This document shows, in pieces, positions 17,682-26,190 of a stretch of 64,000 nt of DNA. The position numbers and the translations under genes were made by a program. Origin of the DNA: Mesorhizobium loti (GTDB lineage: Bacteria; Pseudomonadota; Alphaproteobacteria; Rhizobiales; Rhizobiaceae); NCBI RefSeq assembly GCF_002858745.1, contig NZ_PJRO01000004.1:1-64000 (forward strand), in the 5' to 3' direction. The notes beneath the pieces were generated by a model. That model was not told where the DNA came from and did no database searches. It was given only the letters and a program-made list of their open reading frames with translations. Each line of letters starts with the position of its first letter. Position 1 is the first letter of the stretch.

Positions 17682-18119
17682 TTGGCCAAGGCTTATGCAA
17701 GCGCGGTGATCGACGCGCCGATCGAAACCGTGTGGAAGACCGTGCGTGACTTCAACGGGCTGCCGACCTGGCATCCCGCGATCGCCAAAAGCGAGATCGA
17801 GGGTGGGGCGAGCAGCGATTCCGTCGGTTCGATCCGTTCCTTCTATCTCCAGGACGGCGCTCATGTGCGCGAGCAGCTGCTTGCCCTCAGCGACAGCGAG
17901 CACTCGCTGTCTTACAGCTTCGTGAAGCCGGCATTCCCGGTGAAGAACTATGTCGCCTCCATCCGGTTGCTGCCGATCACGGACGGCAACCGCACCTTCG
18001 CCGAATGGATCGCCAATTTCGACGAGGAGCCGGAAGACGCCGGAAAATACGTGGAGATCGTTTCCGACCACGTGTTTGCGGCTGGCTGGAAAGCGCTGCA
18101 GGCACATCTGGCCAAATAG
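17682..18119 (+). CDS. SRPBCC-family protein (START-like lipid/small-molecule-binding fold)
   Basis: A 145-residue helix-grip protein of the SRPBCC superfamily, starting YASAVIDAPIETVWKTVRDFNGLPTWHP and ending DHVFAAGWKALQAHL. Proteins of this fold bind hydrophobic ligands or catalyse cyclase-like and dehydration reactions. The start is TTG at 17682 behind AGGAGAGGA, nine bases after the TIM-barrel stop. It is the last gene of the MocR-divergent operon, followed by a hairpin. A role as an accessory enzyme or intermediate carrier for the pathway is inference. Confidence 0.88.
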   Translation: MAKAYASAVIDAPIETVWKTVRDFNGLPTWHPAIAKSEIEGGASSDSVGSIRSFYLQDGAHVREQLLALSDSEHSLSYSFVKPAFPVKNYVASIRLLPITDGNRTFAEWIANFDEEPEDAGKYVEIVSDHVFAAGWKALQAHLAK

Positions 18120-18138
18120 TCATCTGTGCCTGAGGCGA

Positions 18139-18170
18139 GCTCCCGAGCGGTACGTTGGTCGCTCGGGAGC
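18139..18170. terminator. Hairpin between convergent transcription units
   Basis: GCTCCCGAGCG (18139-18149) and CGCTCGGGAGC (18160-18170) are perfect 11-base arms around a 10-base loop, between the SRPBCC gene and the convergent GMC gene. No T tract follows on either strand, so it may be a Rho-assisted terminator or mRNA 3'-end stabiliser rather than a canonical intrinsic terminator. Confidence 0.6.
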
Positions 18171-18182
18171 GATCCCTCTGGA

Positions 18183-19781
18183 TCAAGATTGCAGGATCAT
18201 GTCCGCCGCGCGCTGGCCGATCATCATGCTCGGCGCGTTGGTGTTGCCGGCAATCAGCTTCGGCATGATGGAAGCATCAGCGACGCGCAGCCCTTCCAGA
18301 CCACGCACCTTCAGGCTTCCCGGATCGACGACGGCCATGGCGTCGTCGCCCATCTTGCAGGTGCCGACCGGGTGATAGACGGTCAACGCCTCGGCGCGCA
18401 GATAGGCAAGGATCTCGTCGTCCGAACGAACGTCCTTTCCAGGCAACATCTCGACCCCACGCACAGGATCGAACACGGGTGATGCGAAGATCGCACGCGC
18501 GACCTTGATGCCTTCGACGAGAACCCGTGCGTCCCGTTCATCCGAGAAGAAGCGATGATCGATCCGGCCGGTTGTCGATGAGCCGTCGCGTGCAAGTGTG
18601 ATCTCGCCGACACTCTTCGGTCGCAGCACGCAGGTGTGGATGGCATAGCCGTGGCCGTATTCGACCAGCCTGCCACGATGGCTGCGATAGCCCGGCACGA
18701 AGTGGAACTGGATGTCGGGTTCTGCGCCCGCGTAACGGGTTCGCGCGAAGCCGCCCGCCTCGACATAGTTGGTGGTCAGCATGCCTTTGCGGTGCGCGAA
18801 GTAGCTGTAGGGTGCGGCGAGGATCCGAGGCAGGTTGGCGACGGAAAGCCCAAGCGTGCGCGGGCTCGACGAGCGCACAGTGATCATGCCGTCGACATGG
18901 TCCTGCAGGTTCTTGCCGACGCCCGGCAGCTCATGGACCGGCGTGACGCCGCCGCGCCGGAGTTCTTCTGTCGGGCCGATCCCGGATTCCAGCAGGATCT
19001 GCGGTGAGTTGATGGCGCCGGCCGAAAGCACCACTTCGCGAACGGCCGTCAGAAGTGTGTCGATACCTTTGTGGCGGATGCTCACGCCCGTCGCGCGCTT
19101 GTCCGAGACGACGACGTTCTTGACCGTGCATTCGCTCAATACGGTCAGGTTCGGACGGTCGAGAACCGGACGTACGAAAGCGGTGAAGGCGCTGAAGCGT
19201 TGCCCCCGGTCCTGTGTCACGTTGTAGATGCCGACGCCGAACTGCGATGCGGCATTGAAATCGCTGTTCTCCGGCAAGCCGACATCCTTGCCCGCCGCCA
19301 CGAACATGCGCGAAAGCTCGTTGGGATCGCGCGGGTTGTCGACCAGAAGGTCGCCGTCCGTGCCATGATACCGCCTGTCCTGACCGAGCAGGTTGCGCTC
19401 AAGCCTCTTGAAGACGGGCAGTACGTCGTCATAGGACCAGCCGGCACAGCCGAGGCCTGCCCACTCGTCGTAGTCGGCAGCAGCGCCGCGTATGTAGACC
19501 ATCGAATTGATCGAGGTCGATCCACCCAGCGCCTTGCCGCGATTGACCGGAATGCGGCGGCCATTCAGTTCGGGCTGCGGTACGCCGAAATAGCAATAGT
19601 CGTAGCTGGGGTTGCCGTAGAGCGAGAGGATTCCGGCCGGAACCTTCACCCGCAGGCTTTGATCGCTGCCGCCGGCTTCGATCAGGCAGACCTTTGTTGC
19701 CGGGTTGGCGCTGAGACGGTTCGCCAGCACGCAACCGGCTGAGCCGGAGCCGACGACGATGTAGTCGTATGTGTCATTCAT
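18183..19781 (-). CDS. GMC-family FAD oxidoreductase (choline/alcohol dehydrogenase-like)
   Basis: A 532-residue GMC oxidoreductase. FAD-binding GSGSAG is at residues 11-16, followed by LIEAGG; KALGGSTSINSMVYIRG is the GMC signature 1, and SAGAINSPQILLESGIG is signature 2. Near the C-terminus, the catalytic His is in YHPVGTCKMG and the second polar residue (Asn) in GNTNAPSMMIGQRAADMI. Such enzymes oxidise alcohols to aldehydes or ketones with FAD. It follows the polyamine-type binding-protein gene on the same strand, 67 bases away, so it probably oxidises a hydroxylated amine or similar compound brought in by that importer. The start ATG has no strong ribosome-binding site. Confidence 0.93.
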   Translation of the reverse strand: MNDTYDYIVVGSGSAGCVLANRLSANPATKVCLIEAGGSDQSLRVKVPAGILSLYGNPSYDYCYFGVPQPELNGRRIPVNRGKALGGSTSINSMVYIRGAAADYDEWAGLGCAGWSYDDVLPVFKRLERNLLGQDRRYHGTDGDLLVDNPRDPNELSRMFVAAGKDVGLPENSDFNAASQFGVGIYNVTQDRGQRFSAFTAFVRPVLDRPNLTVLSECTVKNVVVSDKRATGVSIRHKGIDTLLTAVREVVLSAGAINSPQILLESGIGPTEELRRGGVTPVHELPGVGKNLQDHVDGMITVRSSSPRTLGLSVANLPRILAAPYSYFAHRKGMLTTNYVEAGGFARTRYAGAEPDIQFHFVPGYRSHRGRLVEYGHGYAIHTCVLRPKSVGEITLARDGSSTTGRIDHRFFSDERDARVLVEGIKVARAIFASPVFDPVRGVEMLPGKDVRSDDEILAYLRAEALTVYHPVGTCKMGDDAMAVVDPGSLKVRGLEGLRVADASIMPKLIAGNTNAPSMMIGQRAADMILQS

Positions 19782-19807
19782 GATTTATGCCGCGATAGCA
19801 GGAGAGC

Positions 19808-19831
19808 CTCCCGCCCACGAATGGGCGGGAG
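19808..19831 (-). other. Intercistronic hairpin between binding-protein and GMC genes
   Basis: CTCCCGCCCA and TGGGCGGGAG are perfect 10-base arms around a CGAA tetraloop, 18 bases after the binding-protein stop on the minus strand. There is no T tract. It could stabilise the upstream mRNA or reduce read-through into the GMC gene. Confidence 0.6.
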
Positions 19832-19848
19832 TGATGTGGTCTGCGCTG

Positions 19849-20886
19849 CTATTGGAGAAGCTGCGTCCAAACCTTGGTGACCAGCTCCTGCGCGGCTGGC
19901 GAGCAGGCCTGGCCCATCTTGACCGGGGCGGTCGGGAAAAGCTCCGGCGCGTTTTCCTTGTTGTAGAGCGCCTTGCTCGCATCCACCTTCACCGGCGAGG
20001 AATGGCCGTAATAATTGTATTCGATGGTGGCGTTTTCTTCCTTGGCCATGAAGTCGATGAACTTCTTGGCGTTGTCGATATTGGTCGCGCCCTTGGGTAC
20101 GACATAGGAATCCAGCCAGCCGACCAGGCCTTCCTTGGGCATGGCGTATTCGACATTGGCCTTGTCGTTGCGGCGTACCCGCATGGTGTTGCCATCCCAC
20201 CAGAAGTGCATGGCGACTTCGCCGCCGCCGATGCGGTTTTCGATGTTGTCGCTCGAATAGGCGGCGACGAACGGCTTCTGCGCCTGCAGCAAGTCGAGCA
20301 CGCGCTTCATCTCCTTCGGATCCTCGCTGCAATAGGGGATGCCGAGATAGTTCTGCGCGGCAGGGATGACTTCGTCGGGCTGAGCCAGGCTGGCGATCTT
20401 GCCCTTCAACTCCTCGGACGGTTCGAAATAGACCTTCCAGCTGTCGACCGGTCCCTTGTAGAGGTTGCGGTTGACGGTGAAGCCGGCATTGCCATAGGCG
20501 AGGGGCACCGAATAATTGCCGGTCGGATCCCACCATTGCTTCTGCCATTCAGGCAGGATCTGCTGGAATGCCGGCATAGAGCTCGCGCCGATGTCCTCGA
20601 GCAGGCCGCTGTCGATCATGATCTTCACGAAGTGCTGCGAGGGCGTGACGATATCGTAGCCTGACGAGCCGGCCTGCAGTTTGGTCAGCAGGTCTTCATT
20701 CGAGGAAAAGGCGTCGACGGTGACCTTGATACCGGTCTCCTTCTCGAATTTCGCCACGGCGTCGGGGGCGATCGAGTCCGCCCATGCGTAGATGGAAAGC
20801 GAACCTTCCGCCCATGCCGATGCGCTGGCAACGAGGCTGAATGCGCTGGCTGCGGCCAGCATGGAAAGACGGGTTTTTACGGACAT
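19849..20886 (-). CDS. Spermidine/putrescine-type ABC transporter substrate-binding protein
   Basis: A 345-residue PotD-family periplasmic binding protein. A Sec signal peptide occupies residues 1-26 (cleavage near AWAEG). The mature part begins LSIYAWADSIAPDAVAKFEKETGIKVTVD and includes GYDIVTPSQHFVKIMIDSGLLEDI, VPLAYGNAGFTVNRNLY and MHFWWDGNTMRVRRND. Homologues bind polyamines or related amines. In transcription order the cluster is ATPase, permease, permease, binding protein, GMC oxidoreductase. The start ATG is preceded by AGGGGAGC; a 7-base inverted repeat lies just upstream. Confidence 0.92.
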   Translation of the reverse strand: MSVKTRLSMLAAASAFSLVASASAWAEGSLSIYAWADSIAPDAVAKFEKETGIKVTVDAFSSNEDLLTKLQAGSSGYDIVTPSQHFVKIMIDSGLLEDIGASSMPAFQQILPEWQKQWWDPTGNYSVPLAYGNAGFTVNRNLYKGPVDSWKVYFEPSEELKGKIASLAQPDEVIPAAQNYLGIPYCSEDPKEMKRVLDLLQAQKPFVAAYSSDNIENRIGGGEVAMHFWWDGNTMRVRRNDKANVEYAMPKEGLVGWLDSYVVPKGATNIDNAKKFIDFMAKEENATIEYNYYGHSSPVKVDASKALYNKENAPELFPTAPVKMGQACSPAAQELVTKVWTQLLQ

Positions 20887-20896
20887 GGAGCTCCCC

Positions 20897-20923
20897 TTAT
20901 CGTTGTGTTTCGGGGGACGATAA
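20897..20923. promoter_or_regulatory. Inverted repeat upstream of the binding-protein gene
   Basis: TTATCGT and ACGATAA are perfect 7-base arms 13 bases apart, immediately upstream of the ribosome-binding site in the 100-base gap between the second permease gene and the binding-protein gene. It could be an internal regulatory site or a 5' hairpin. Confidence 0.3.
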
Positions 20924-20986
20924 CAAACGGGCTCCGGCGATAAATTTCATTTGCCCGACGTGCTGCTTAGGAAAAAACTCGCTCTG

Positions 20987-21769
20987 TTACTGCCGGCGCT
21001 GCAGCAGGAAGGCGATTGTGGCGAGCACGACAGAAACGATCATGATCAAGGTCGAGATCGCGTTGAGCTGTGGCGACACGCCCTGCTTGATCAGCGAAAA
21101 GATGTAGACCGGCAAGGTCGTGGCGCCGCCCGAGTTCAGCAGGTTGCTGGTGATGAAGTCGTCCATGGAAATGACGAACGCAAGCATCGCGCCGGCGAAC
21201 ACACCCGGCAGGATCAGCGGCAGTGTCACGCGCCGGAAGGCGACCCAGGCGGAAGCGTAGAGGTCGCGCGCGGCTTCCTCCAGGTCGGCGTCCATGCCTT
21301 GCAGCCTCGCCCGTATCGGCAGGAAGGCGAAGGGGATGCAGAACGTCGTGTGTGCAATGGTCAGCTTGAGCAGGCCGTTGGTCAGGCCCACTTCGGAAAA
21401 CAGGATGAGAACCGCCACCGCGACGACGATCTCGGGCAGCAGCAGCGGCAGGTTGACCACTGTCTCGGAGACGCGCCGGAAGCGCACGTTCCTGCCGCGC
21501 ACCAGGACAAGCGCTGCCATCAGCGCGACGACGGTGGAAAGCACGGTGGCGATGGTGGCGACGAACAGCGACGTCTTCACCGCGCCGACGAGCGCGGCAT
21601 TCGACAGGGCCGTCGTATACCAGTGCAGCGAGAACCCGCCCCAGTTGGAGACGATGCGGTTGGCGTTGAAGGAATAGAAAACCACAACGGCAATCGGCAG
21701 ATAGAGGTAGACGAAGAAGATCAGGTTGAACAGGCCGAACCCCGGGTAGCGCCGCACATTGCTGGTCAT
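20987..21769 (-). CDS. Polyamine-type ABC transporter permease (PotC-like)
   Basis: A 260-residue inner-membrane permease. It has a first helix FGLFNLIFFVYLYLPIAVVVFYSF, a periplasmic segment NWGGFSLHWYTTAL typical of PotC/YdcV proteins, and the permease EAA loop near DLEEAARDLYASAWVAFRRVTLPLILPG. I chose the ATG at 21769, overlapping the upstream permease stop by 4 bases (ATGA); the open frame extends upstream to 21841 but only in the neighbour's coding sequence. Confidence 0.92.
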   Translation of the reverse strand: MTSNVRRYPGFGLFNLIFFVYLYLPIAVVVFYSFNANRIVSNWGGFSLHWYTTALSNAALVGAVKTSLFVATIATVLSTVVALMAALVLVRGRNVRFRRVSETVVNLPLLLPEIVVAVAVLILFSEVGLTNGLLKLTIAHTTFCIPFAFLPIRARLQGMDADLEEAARDLYASAWVAFRRVTLPLILPGVFAGAMLAFVISMDDFITSNLLNSGGATTLPVYIFSLIKQGVSPQLNAISTLIMIVSVVLATIAFLLQRRQ

Positions 21770-22665
21770 GCGCCTTCCTCCCGTCCTTCCTTTCGCATCG
21801 CCTGGATGCCGCGCCAGAGCAGGAAGATCATCACCGCGCACATCAGCACGATGGAAATGGCGGCACCCAGCGGCCAGTTGCGGGCGGCGCCGAACTGCAG
21901 CTGGATCAGGTTGCCCATCATCATCGTCTTGCCGCCACCGAGCAGGACGGGTTCCAGCACCGCACCGAGACAGGGAACGAAAACCAGGATGGCGCCCGCC
22001 GCCATGCCCGGACGACAGAGCGGCAGGATCACGCGGCGAAGCGTCGTCAGGCGACTGCCGTAGAGATCGTGTGAAGCCTCGACGAGAGCTGGATCGAGCT
22101 TCTCGATCGAGGCGAAGACCGGCAGGATCATCAGCGGGATGTAGCTGTAGACGAGGCCGATCAGCATCGCGGTGTCGGTGAAGAGCAGGCTGCCCATGTT
22201 TTCGCCGAGCCCGAGCGCCCGCAGCGTCTTGGCGATGACCCCGTCATTGCCGAGGATGATGATCCACGAATAGACGCGCACGATCATCGAGACCCAGAAG
22301 GGCAGCGTCACCAGATAGATCAGCAGCATTTTCGCCGACGTCTTCTGCAGCGAGATGAAATACGCGACCGGAAAACTCAGGGCGAGGCAGATGATCGTGG
22401 TGGCCAGCGACAGTATGACGGTTCTGGCAACGACGATCAGATATTGCGGATTGAATTCGAGTTCCCCGCTCCACCCTTCGTTGAACAGGATCTGCTTGTA
22501 AGGGGCGGTGGTGAATACATAGTCGAAGCCGCCATACGGGCCTCTGGTCGAGAACGAAACCAGGATGATGATCCCGACCGGAATGATCAACGTCAGCAGC
22601 ATGATCAGCTGCGCCGGGAGCAGCCCCAGCACATTCCAACTCGGGATTTTCGGGCGCTGGCTCAT
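21766..22665 (-). CDS. Polyamine-type ABC transporter permease (PotB-like)
   Basis: A 299-residue inner-membrane permease with about six hydrophobic helices ([73 protein letters not shown]). The EAA loop is [27 protein letters not shown]. PotB-type proteins pair with PotC-type proteins in the channel, and both are present here. Its ATG overlaps the ATPase stop by 4 bases. Confidence 0.92.
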   Translation of the reverse strand: MSQRPKIPSWNVLGLLPAQLIMLLTLIIPVGIIILVSFSTRGPYGGFDYVFTTAPYKQILFNEGWSGELEFNPQYLIVVARTVILSLATTIICLALSFPVAYFISLQKTSAKMLLIYLVTLPFWVSMIVRVYSWIIILGNDGVIAKTLRALGLGENMGSLLFTDTAMLIGLVYSYIPLMILPVFASIEKLDPALVEASHDLYGSRLTTLRRVILPLCRPGMAAGAILVFVPCLGAVLEPVLLGGGKTMMMGNLIQLQFGAARNWPLGAAISIVLMCAVMIFLLWRGIQAMRKEGREEGA

Positions 22666-23753
22666 GCGCCCAGGATCCGCGCCGATTCCGCTGCAAAGCT
22701 CAGTTTTACCGATTGGCCGACTTCCAGCGTGCGGTCGCGGCTCTGGCTGTTGCGTTTTGAGACGCGCAGCTGGGTGCCGTTGGCGTCCACCACGTAATGT
22801 GTGTAGCCGCCGAGGTAATTGGCGCCGACGATGGTGCCTTCGGTCGTGATCTGGCCGTCCTGCGAGGACAGGCTGATCTTTTCCGGGCGGATCGACATGA
22901 TGGCTCTGCTGCCCATTGCCGCCTGTTTCTGCGGTGCGTTCAGCGTGACGCCGAGAGGGATCGAAACCGTGGCGCGATCACCATCGAGCGAGATCACCTC
23001 GGCGTCGAGGAAATTGGTTTCGCCGATGAAGTCGGCGACGAAGCGGTTGGACGGTTCTTCATAGATGTCTGCCGGCGTTCCGAGCTGCTGGATCTCACCG
23101 TCGCCCAGCACGCAGATGCGGTCCGACATGTCGAGCGCTTCTTCCTGGTCGTGTGTGACAAAGACGAAGGTGATGCCGGTCTGGCGTTGCAGTGTCCGCA
23201 GTTCGTCGCGCATGGCTTGCCTGAGTTTCAGGTCAAGGGCCGAAAGCGGCTCGTCGAGCAGCAGCACCTCCGGCTCTGGCGCGAGCGCGCGGGCGAGCGC
23301 GATACGCTGCCGCTGGCCACCTGAAAGCTGCTGCGGCTTGCGACCGGCGAATTTCTCCATGTGCACGAGGCGCAGCATGTCGGCCACGCGCGCCGTGCGG
23401 CGCTCCTTTGGCCAGCCCAGGTTTTCGAGCCCGAAAGCGATGTTCTGTTCCAGCGTCATGTGCGGGAACAGCGCGTAGCTCTGGAACACCGTGTTCACCC
23501 GCCGCTTGTGCGGTGGCAACGCCTGGATATTGGTGCCACGCAGCGCGATCTCACCGGTCGAAGGCTGTTCGAAGCCGGCGATCATGCGCAACAGCGTGGT
23601 CTTGCCACAGCCTGAGGGGCCGAGCAGCGTGAAGAACTCGTTTTCGTAGATGTCGAAACTGACCGGCTTCAACGCCTGGAAGTTACCGAAGGCCTTTGAA
23701 ACATCCTTGATTTCGACGGCCTTCTTGTGCTGCGCGGGGCGGCTCATATCCAT
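22662..23753 (-). CDS. Polyamine-type ABC transporter ATPase (PotA-like)
   Basis: A 363-residue ABC ATPase. Walker A is GPSGCGKTT, the signature [15 protein letters not shown], Walker [12 protein letters not shown] and the switch His is in [10 protein letters not shown]. The C-terminal 100 residues ([38 protein letters not shown]) form the TOBE regulatory domain of the PotA/CysA group. I chose the ATG at 23753 ([11 protein letters not shown]); the frame continues upstream into the neighbouring gene's tail. It is the first gene of the pot-like part and follows the Liv-type binding-protein gene across an 88-base gap with a strong hairpin. Confidence 0.93.
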   Translation of the reverse strand: MDMSRPAQHKKAVEIKDVSKAFGNFQALKPVSFDIYENEFFTLLGPSGCGKTTLLRMIAGFEQPSTGEIALRGTNIQALPPHKRRVNTVFQSYALFPHMTLEQNIAFGLENLGWPKERRTARVADMLRLVHMEKFAGRKPQQLSGGQRQRIALARALAPEPEVLLLDEPLSALDLKLRQAMRDELRTLQRQTGITFVFVTHDQEEALDMSDRICVLGDGEIQQLGTPADIYEEPSNRFVADFIGETNFLDAEVISLDGDRATVSIPLGVTLNAPQKQAAMGSRAIMSIRPEKISLSSQDGQITTEGTIVGANYLGGYTHYVVDANGTQLRVSKRNSQSRDRTLEVGQSVKLSFAAESARILGA

Positions 23754-23801
23754 ATGGACGATCTCGACAGGAGGGGCGTGGCTTGTCGCGACGCGATCGG
23801 T

Positions 23802-23835
23802 GGCCGGCATTGCGCGGGATGCTGCAATGCCGGCC
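23802..23835 (-). other. Strong hairpin after the Liv-type binding-protein gene
   Basis: GGCCGGCATTGC (23802-23813) and GCAATGCCGGCC (23824-23835) are perfect 12-base arms around a 10-base loop, 6 bases beyond the binding-protein stop. No T tract follows on the minus strand. A partial terminator or 3' stabiliser would let the binding protein be made in excess over the downstream genes. Confidence 0.65.
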
Positions 23836-23841
23836 GGGGGA

Positions 23842-24972
23842 TCACATCTTGACCCACTTGCCGTCGTGAACCATGAAGCGGTCGATCTCAACAGGCATCT
23901 GCGTCTGACCGTCCTGGTCGAACGAAACCGTTCCCAGGATGCCTTCGTGCTTGATCGCGCGAATGGCTTGGCTCAGCGCCTCCTTATCCTCGATGCCCTT
24001 CTCCTTGATGACTTCGAGCAGGATCTGGGTGGCTTCATAGGCGTATTTCGCATAGGAGCCGGCCGGATCGGAGTAACCCTTGGCTTCATAGGCCTTGTAG
24101 AAGGCCTCCAGTTTCGGATTGGTCTGCACGGCGGGCGTGCCGACGATCGTGCCTTCGGCTGCCGCACCAGCGATCTCGATGAACTTCGGATCATAGATGC
24201 CAGAAATGCCGTACATAGGCAGCGAACCCATGCCGAGGTCGGCCATCTGGCTGCGCACGAGCGCCGCCTCGGTCACCACGCCGCCGAAATAGATCGCATC
24301 CGGAGCCGCAGCCTTCGCCGTCGTCAGCATGGCGCGGAAGTCGGTCGTTCCGACTGCGGCTGCATCCGAGAACACGATCTCGCCGCCGGCCGCCTTGAAG
24401 AACTCGCCGAACCATTTGGTGTTGGCCGCACCGTAGTCGGTGGTGTCGGAGATGATGGCGATCTTCTTGACCTTGCCTTCCTTGGCGATGGCCTCGGCAA
24501 GCGGTCTGTCTTCATTGACGAGGGTAGGCGTGACACGCGTGACGTTGGGCAGGTTCTGTTCGGTGATCTTCGGGCTGACTGCGCCCCAGACGATGAACGG
24601 CATTTGCGCACGATTGAAGACCGGGATGGTGGCAAGCGCGACCGAGCTGTTCCAGTGGCCGGTGGCGCCGACGACTGCCGGGTCGTTGATCAGCTTCTGG
24701 GCCGCGGAAACGCCGACGGCAGGATCGGAGGCATCGTCCAGGACGACGCCTTCCACCTGATGCGGGTAACCATTGGCATTGGCCTCGTCTATGGCTTGCA
24801 GAAAGCCGTTGCGGGCGCCTAGGCCTTGCTGGGCGTTGCCGCCGGAGAGAGGGCCGATAAAGCCGAGCTTGATCTGGTCGGCACTGGCTTCGGCCACCCC
24901 GAGGGAGAGCGCAAACACGGATCCGGTCAGCAAAGAAGATATGCGCGCGAACGCGCGGCGCCTGTTAAGCAT
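23842..24972 (-). CDS. Branched-chain amino-acid-type ABC transporter substrate-binding protein
   Basis: A 376-residue LivJ-type periplasmic binding protein (Peripla_BP_6). The signal peptide is residues 1-31 ([22 protein letters not shown], cleavage near ASADQ; possibly Tat-like). The mature part begins [35 protein letters not shown], followed by [23 protein letters not shown] and [17 protein letters not shown]. The ATG at 24972 follows GAGGTGG. It is divergent from livHMGF at 25272-28842, its likely partner, because no other Liv-type binding protein is in the window. The ligand may be an amino acid, amide, urea-like or aromatic compound. Confidence 0.92.
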   Translation of the reverse strand: MLNRRRAFARISSLLTGSVFALSLGVAEASADQIKLGFIGPLSGGNAQQGLGARNGFLQAIDEANANGYPHQVEGVVLDDASDPAVGVSAAQKLINDPAVVGATGHWNSSVALATIPVFNRAQMPFIVWGAVSPKITEQNLPNVTRVTPTLVNEDRPLAEAIAKEGKVKKIAIISDTTDYGAANTKWFGEFFKAAGGEIVFSDAAAVGTTDFRAMLTTAKAAAPDAIYFGGVVTEAALVRSQMADLGMGSLPMYGISGIYDPKFIEIAGAAAEGTIVGTPAVQTNPKLEAFYKAYEAKGYSDPAGSYAKYAYEATQILLEVIKEKGIEDKEALSQAIRAIKHEGILGTVSFDQDGQTQMPVEIDRFMVHDGKWVKM

Positions 24973-25019
24973 GGTTCCACCTCTGTTTATCGTTTTCTGA
25001 CGCGATGGCCGCGTTCCTT

Positions 25020-25033
25020 TGGTCCGTGGACCA
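25020..25033. promoter_or_regulatory. Palindrome in the binding-protein/livH divergent promoter
   Basis: TGGTCC-GT-GGACCA is a perfect dyad about 48 bases upstream of the Liv-type binding-protein start. The TGGTC...GACCA form resembles operators of GntR/FadR-type regulators, but no such regulator is in the window other than MocR, whose own sites differ. Confidence 0.4.
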
Positions 25034-25159
25034 CCATCTGGACGCAACTATATTGCGCAGCGACCCACCTGCGAAATTCGGAAATTGCTATCCGCTACAT
25101 CGGAGATTCATTATGTGCGCATGGAGGAGGCGCTGCTAATCGTTCCGCCTCCAATCGAG

Positions 25160-25260
25160 CAATTCCAGGAAAAGTGTGTAACGGTTTTCCGTCCGGAGAT
25201 TGCATAAAAACTAAGAGCTGGAGCGTTTTCGCGTGTCCGTGAAAAACGGAAACGCTTCAG
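25160..25260. repeat. Intergenic palindromic repeat, family A, copy 1
   Basis: About 100 bases starting CAATTCCAGGAAAAGTGTG, containing ACGGTTTTCCGTCCGGA, TAAAAACTAAGAG and ending in the imperfect palindrome GCGTTTTCG...ACGGAAACGC. It aligns along its length with 59411-59508. It lies immediately upstream of the livH ribosome-binding site and so may form the 5' end of the livHMGF mRNA. Confidence 0.8.
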
Positions 25261-25271
25261 AGAGGGGCGAT

Positions 25272-26189
25272 ATGGCGGAGCTATTTGTCCAGCAACTGGT
25301 GAACTGGATAACCCTCGGGTGCATCTATGCTTTGCTGGCTATCGGGTTCAGTCTGATTTTCGGCGTCCTCAACGTCATTCATTTCTCGCATGGCGATGTC
25401 GCGATGACGTCGCCGTTCATTGCATTGGCGGCGGCCCAGGCCCTGGCTATTGCAATTGGCGTATCCAGTCCGGTTTGGTTGATCGTCGCGGTCTGCATTG
25501 CCGTTTTCGCCGTCGGCTTGATAGGCGTCATCCTGGACAAGGTGGTGATCCGCCGCTTCAGGGATGCACCGGCGATGATGGCGCTGGTGGCGACCGTTGC
25601 GCTCGGCATCGTCATTCGCGAACTGATCCGCCATCTCTATCCTCAAGGGTCCAATCCTCACGCGTTTCCACGCCTGGTGTCGGGCGTGGCGTTCGAGGTT
25701 GCCGGCGTCCAGGTTGGCTGGTTCACCGTGCTGGTGATCCTCCTTACGCTCAGTTTGGTGGCGTTGCTCTTCGCCTTCCTGCGCCTGACACCGCTCGGTC
25801 TGCGAATCCGGGCGGCATCTGAAGACCGTATCGTAGCGCGCATGATGGGCATCCGTGACACACGCGTCTTCCGCGCGACGTTCTTCGTCGCCTCCGCGAT
25901 CGGCGCGATCGCCGGGCTGCTCTTTGCCAGCTACGCCGGCGTGACGCGCTTCGACTTCGGCGTCATGGCCGGCCTGCTCGGCTTCTCCGCCGCAGTCATC
26001 GGTGGCCTGGGTTCGATGCCGGGCGCCATCCTCGGCGGTCTGATCATCGCCGGCATCGAGGTGCTCGCCCAGACCTTTGTGCCGGACGGAGCCTCCTACC
26101 GGCTCGTCTTCGTCTTCCTGCTTGTCATCGGCGTTCTGCTTTTCCGCCCGGAAGGGCTGCTCGGCCGCCCCGTCATGGTGAAGGTGTAG
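25272..26189 (+). CDS. livH: Branched-chain amino-acid-type ABC transporter permease, LivH-like
   Basis: A 305-residue inner-membrane permease. LivH signatures are the N-terminal VNWITLGCIYALLAIGFSLIFGVLNVIHFSHGDVAM, and the C-terminal GFSAAVIGGLGSMPGAILGGLIIAGIE and LFRPEGLLGRPV. I chose the ATG at 25272, behind GAGAGGGG; the frame begins 13 codons earlier inside the family A repeat, and that part shows no similarity to LivH. One base separates its stop from livM. Confidence 0.92.
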   Translation: MAELFVQQLVNWITLGCIYALLAIGFSLIFGVLNVIHFSHGDVAMTSPFIALAAAQALAIAIGVSSPVWLIVAVCIAVFAVGLIGVILDKVVIRRFRDAPAMMALVATVALGIVIRELIRHLYPQGSNPHAFPRLVSGVAFEVAGVQVGWFTVLVILLTLSLVALLFAFLRLTPLGLRIRAASEDRIVARMMGIRDTRVFRATFFVASAIGAIAGLLFASYAGVTRFDFGVMAGLLGFSAAVIGGLGSMPGAILGGLIIAGIEVLAQTFVPDGASYRLVFVFLLVIGVLLFRPEGLLGRPVMVKV

Positions 26190-26190
26190 C

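Noticed and set aside
18139-18170. Reading the hairpin as a full intrinsic terminator
   Set aside because: There is no T tract on either strand, so I call it only a hairpin with possible terminator function.
20951-22063. A 370-codon plus-strand frame opposite the polyamine-type permeases
   Set aside because: Rich in His, Arg, Gln and Asp, as expected of antisense to membrane-protein genes; no domain.
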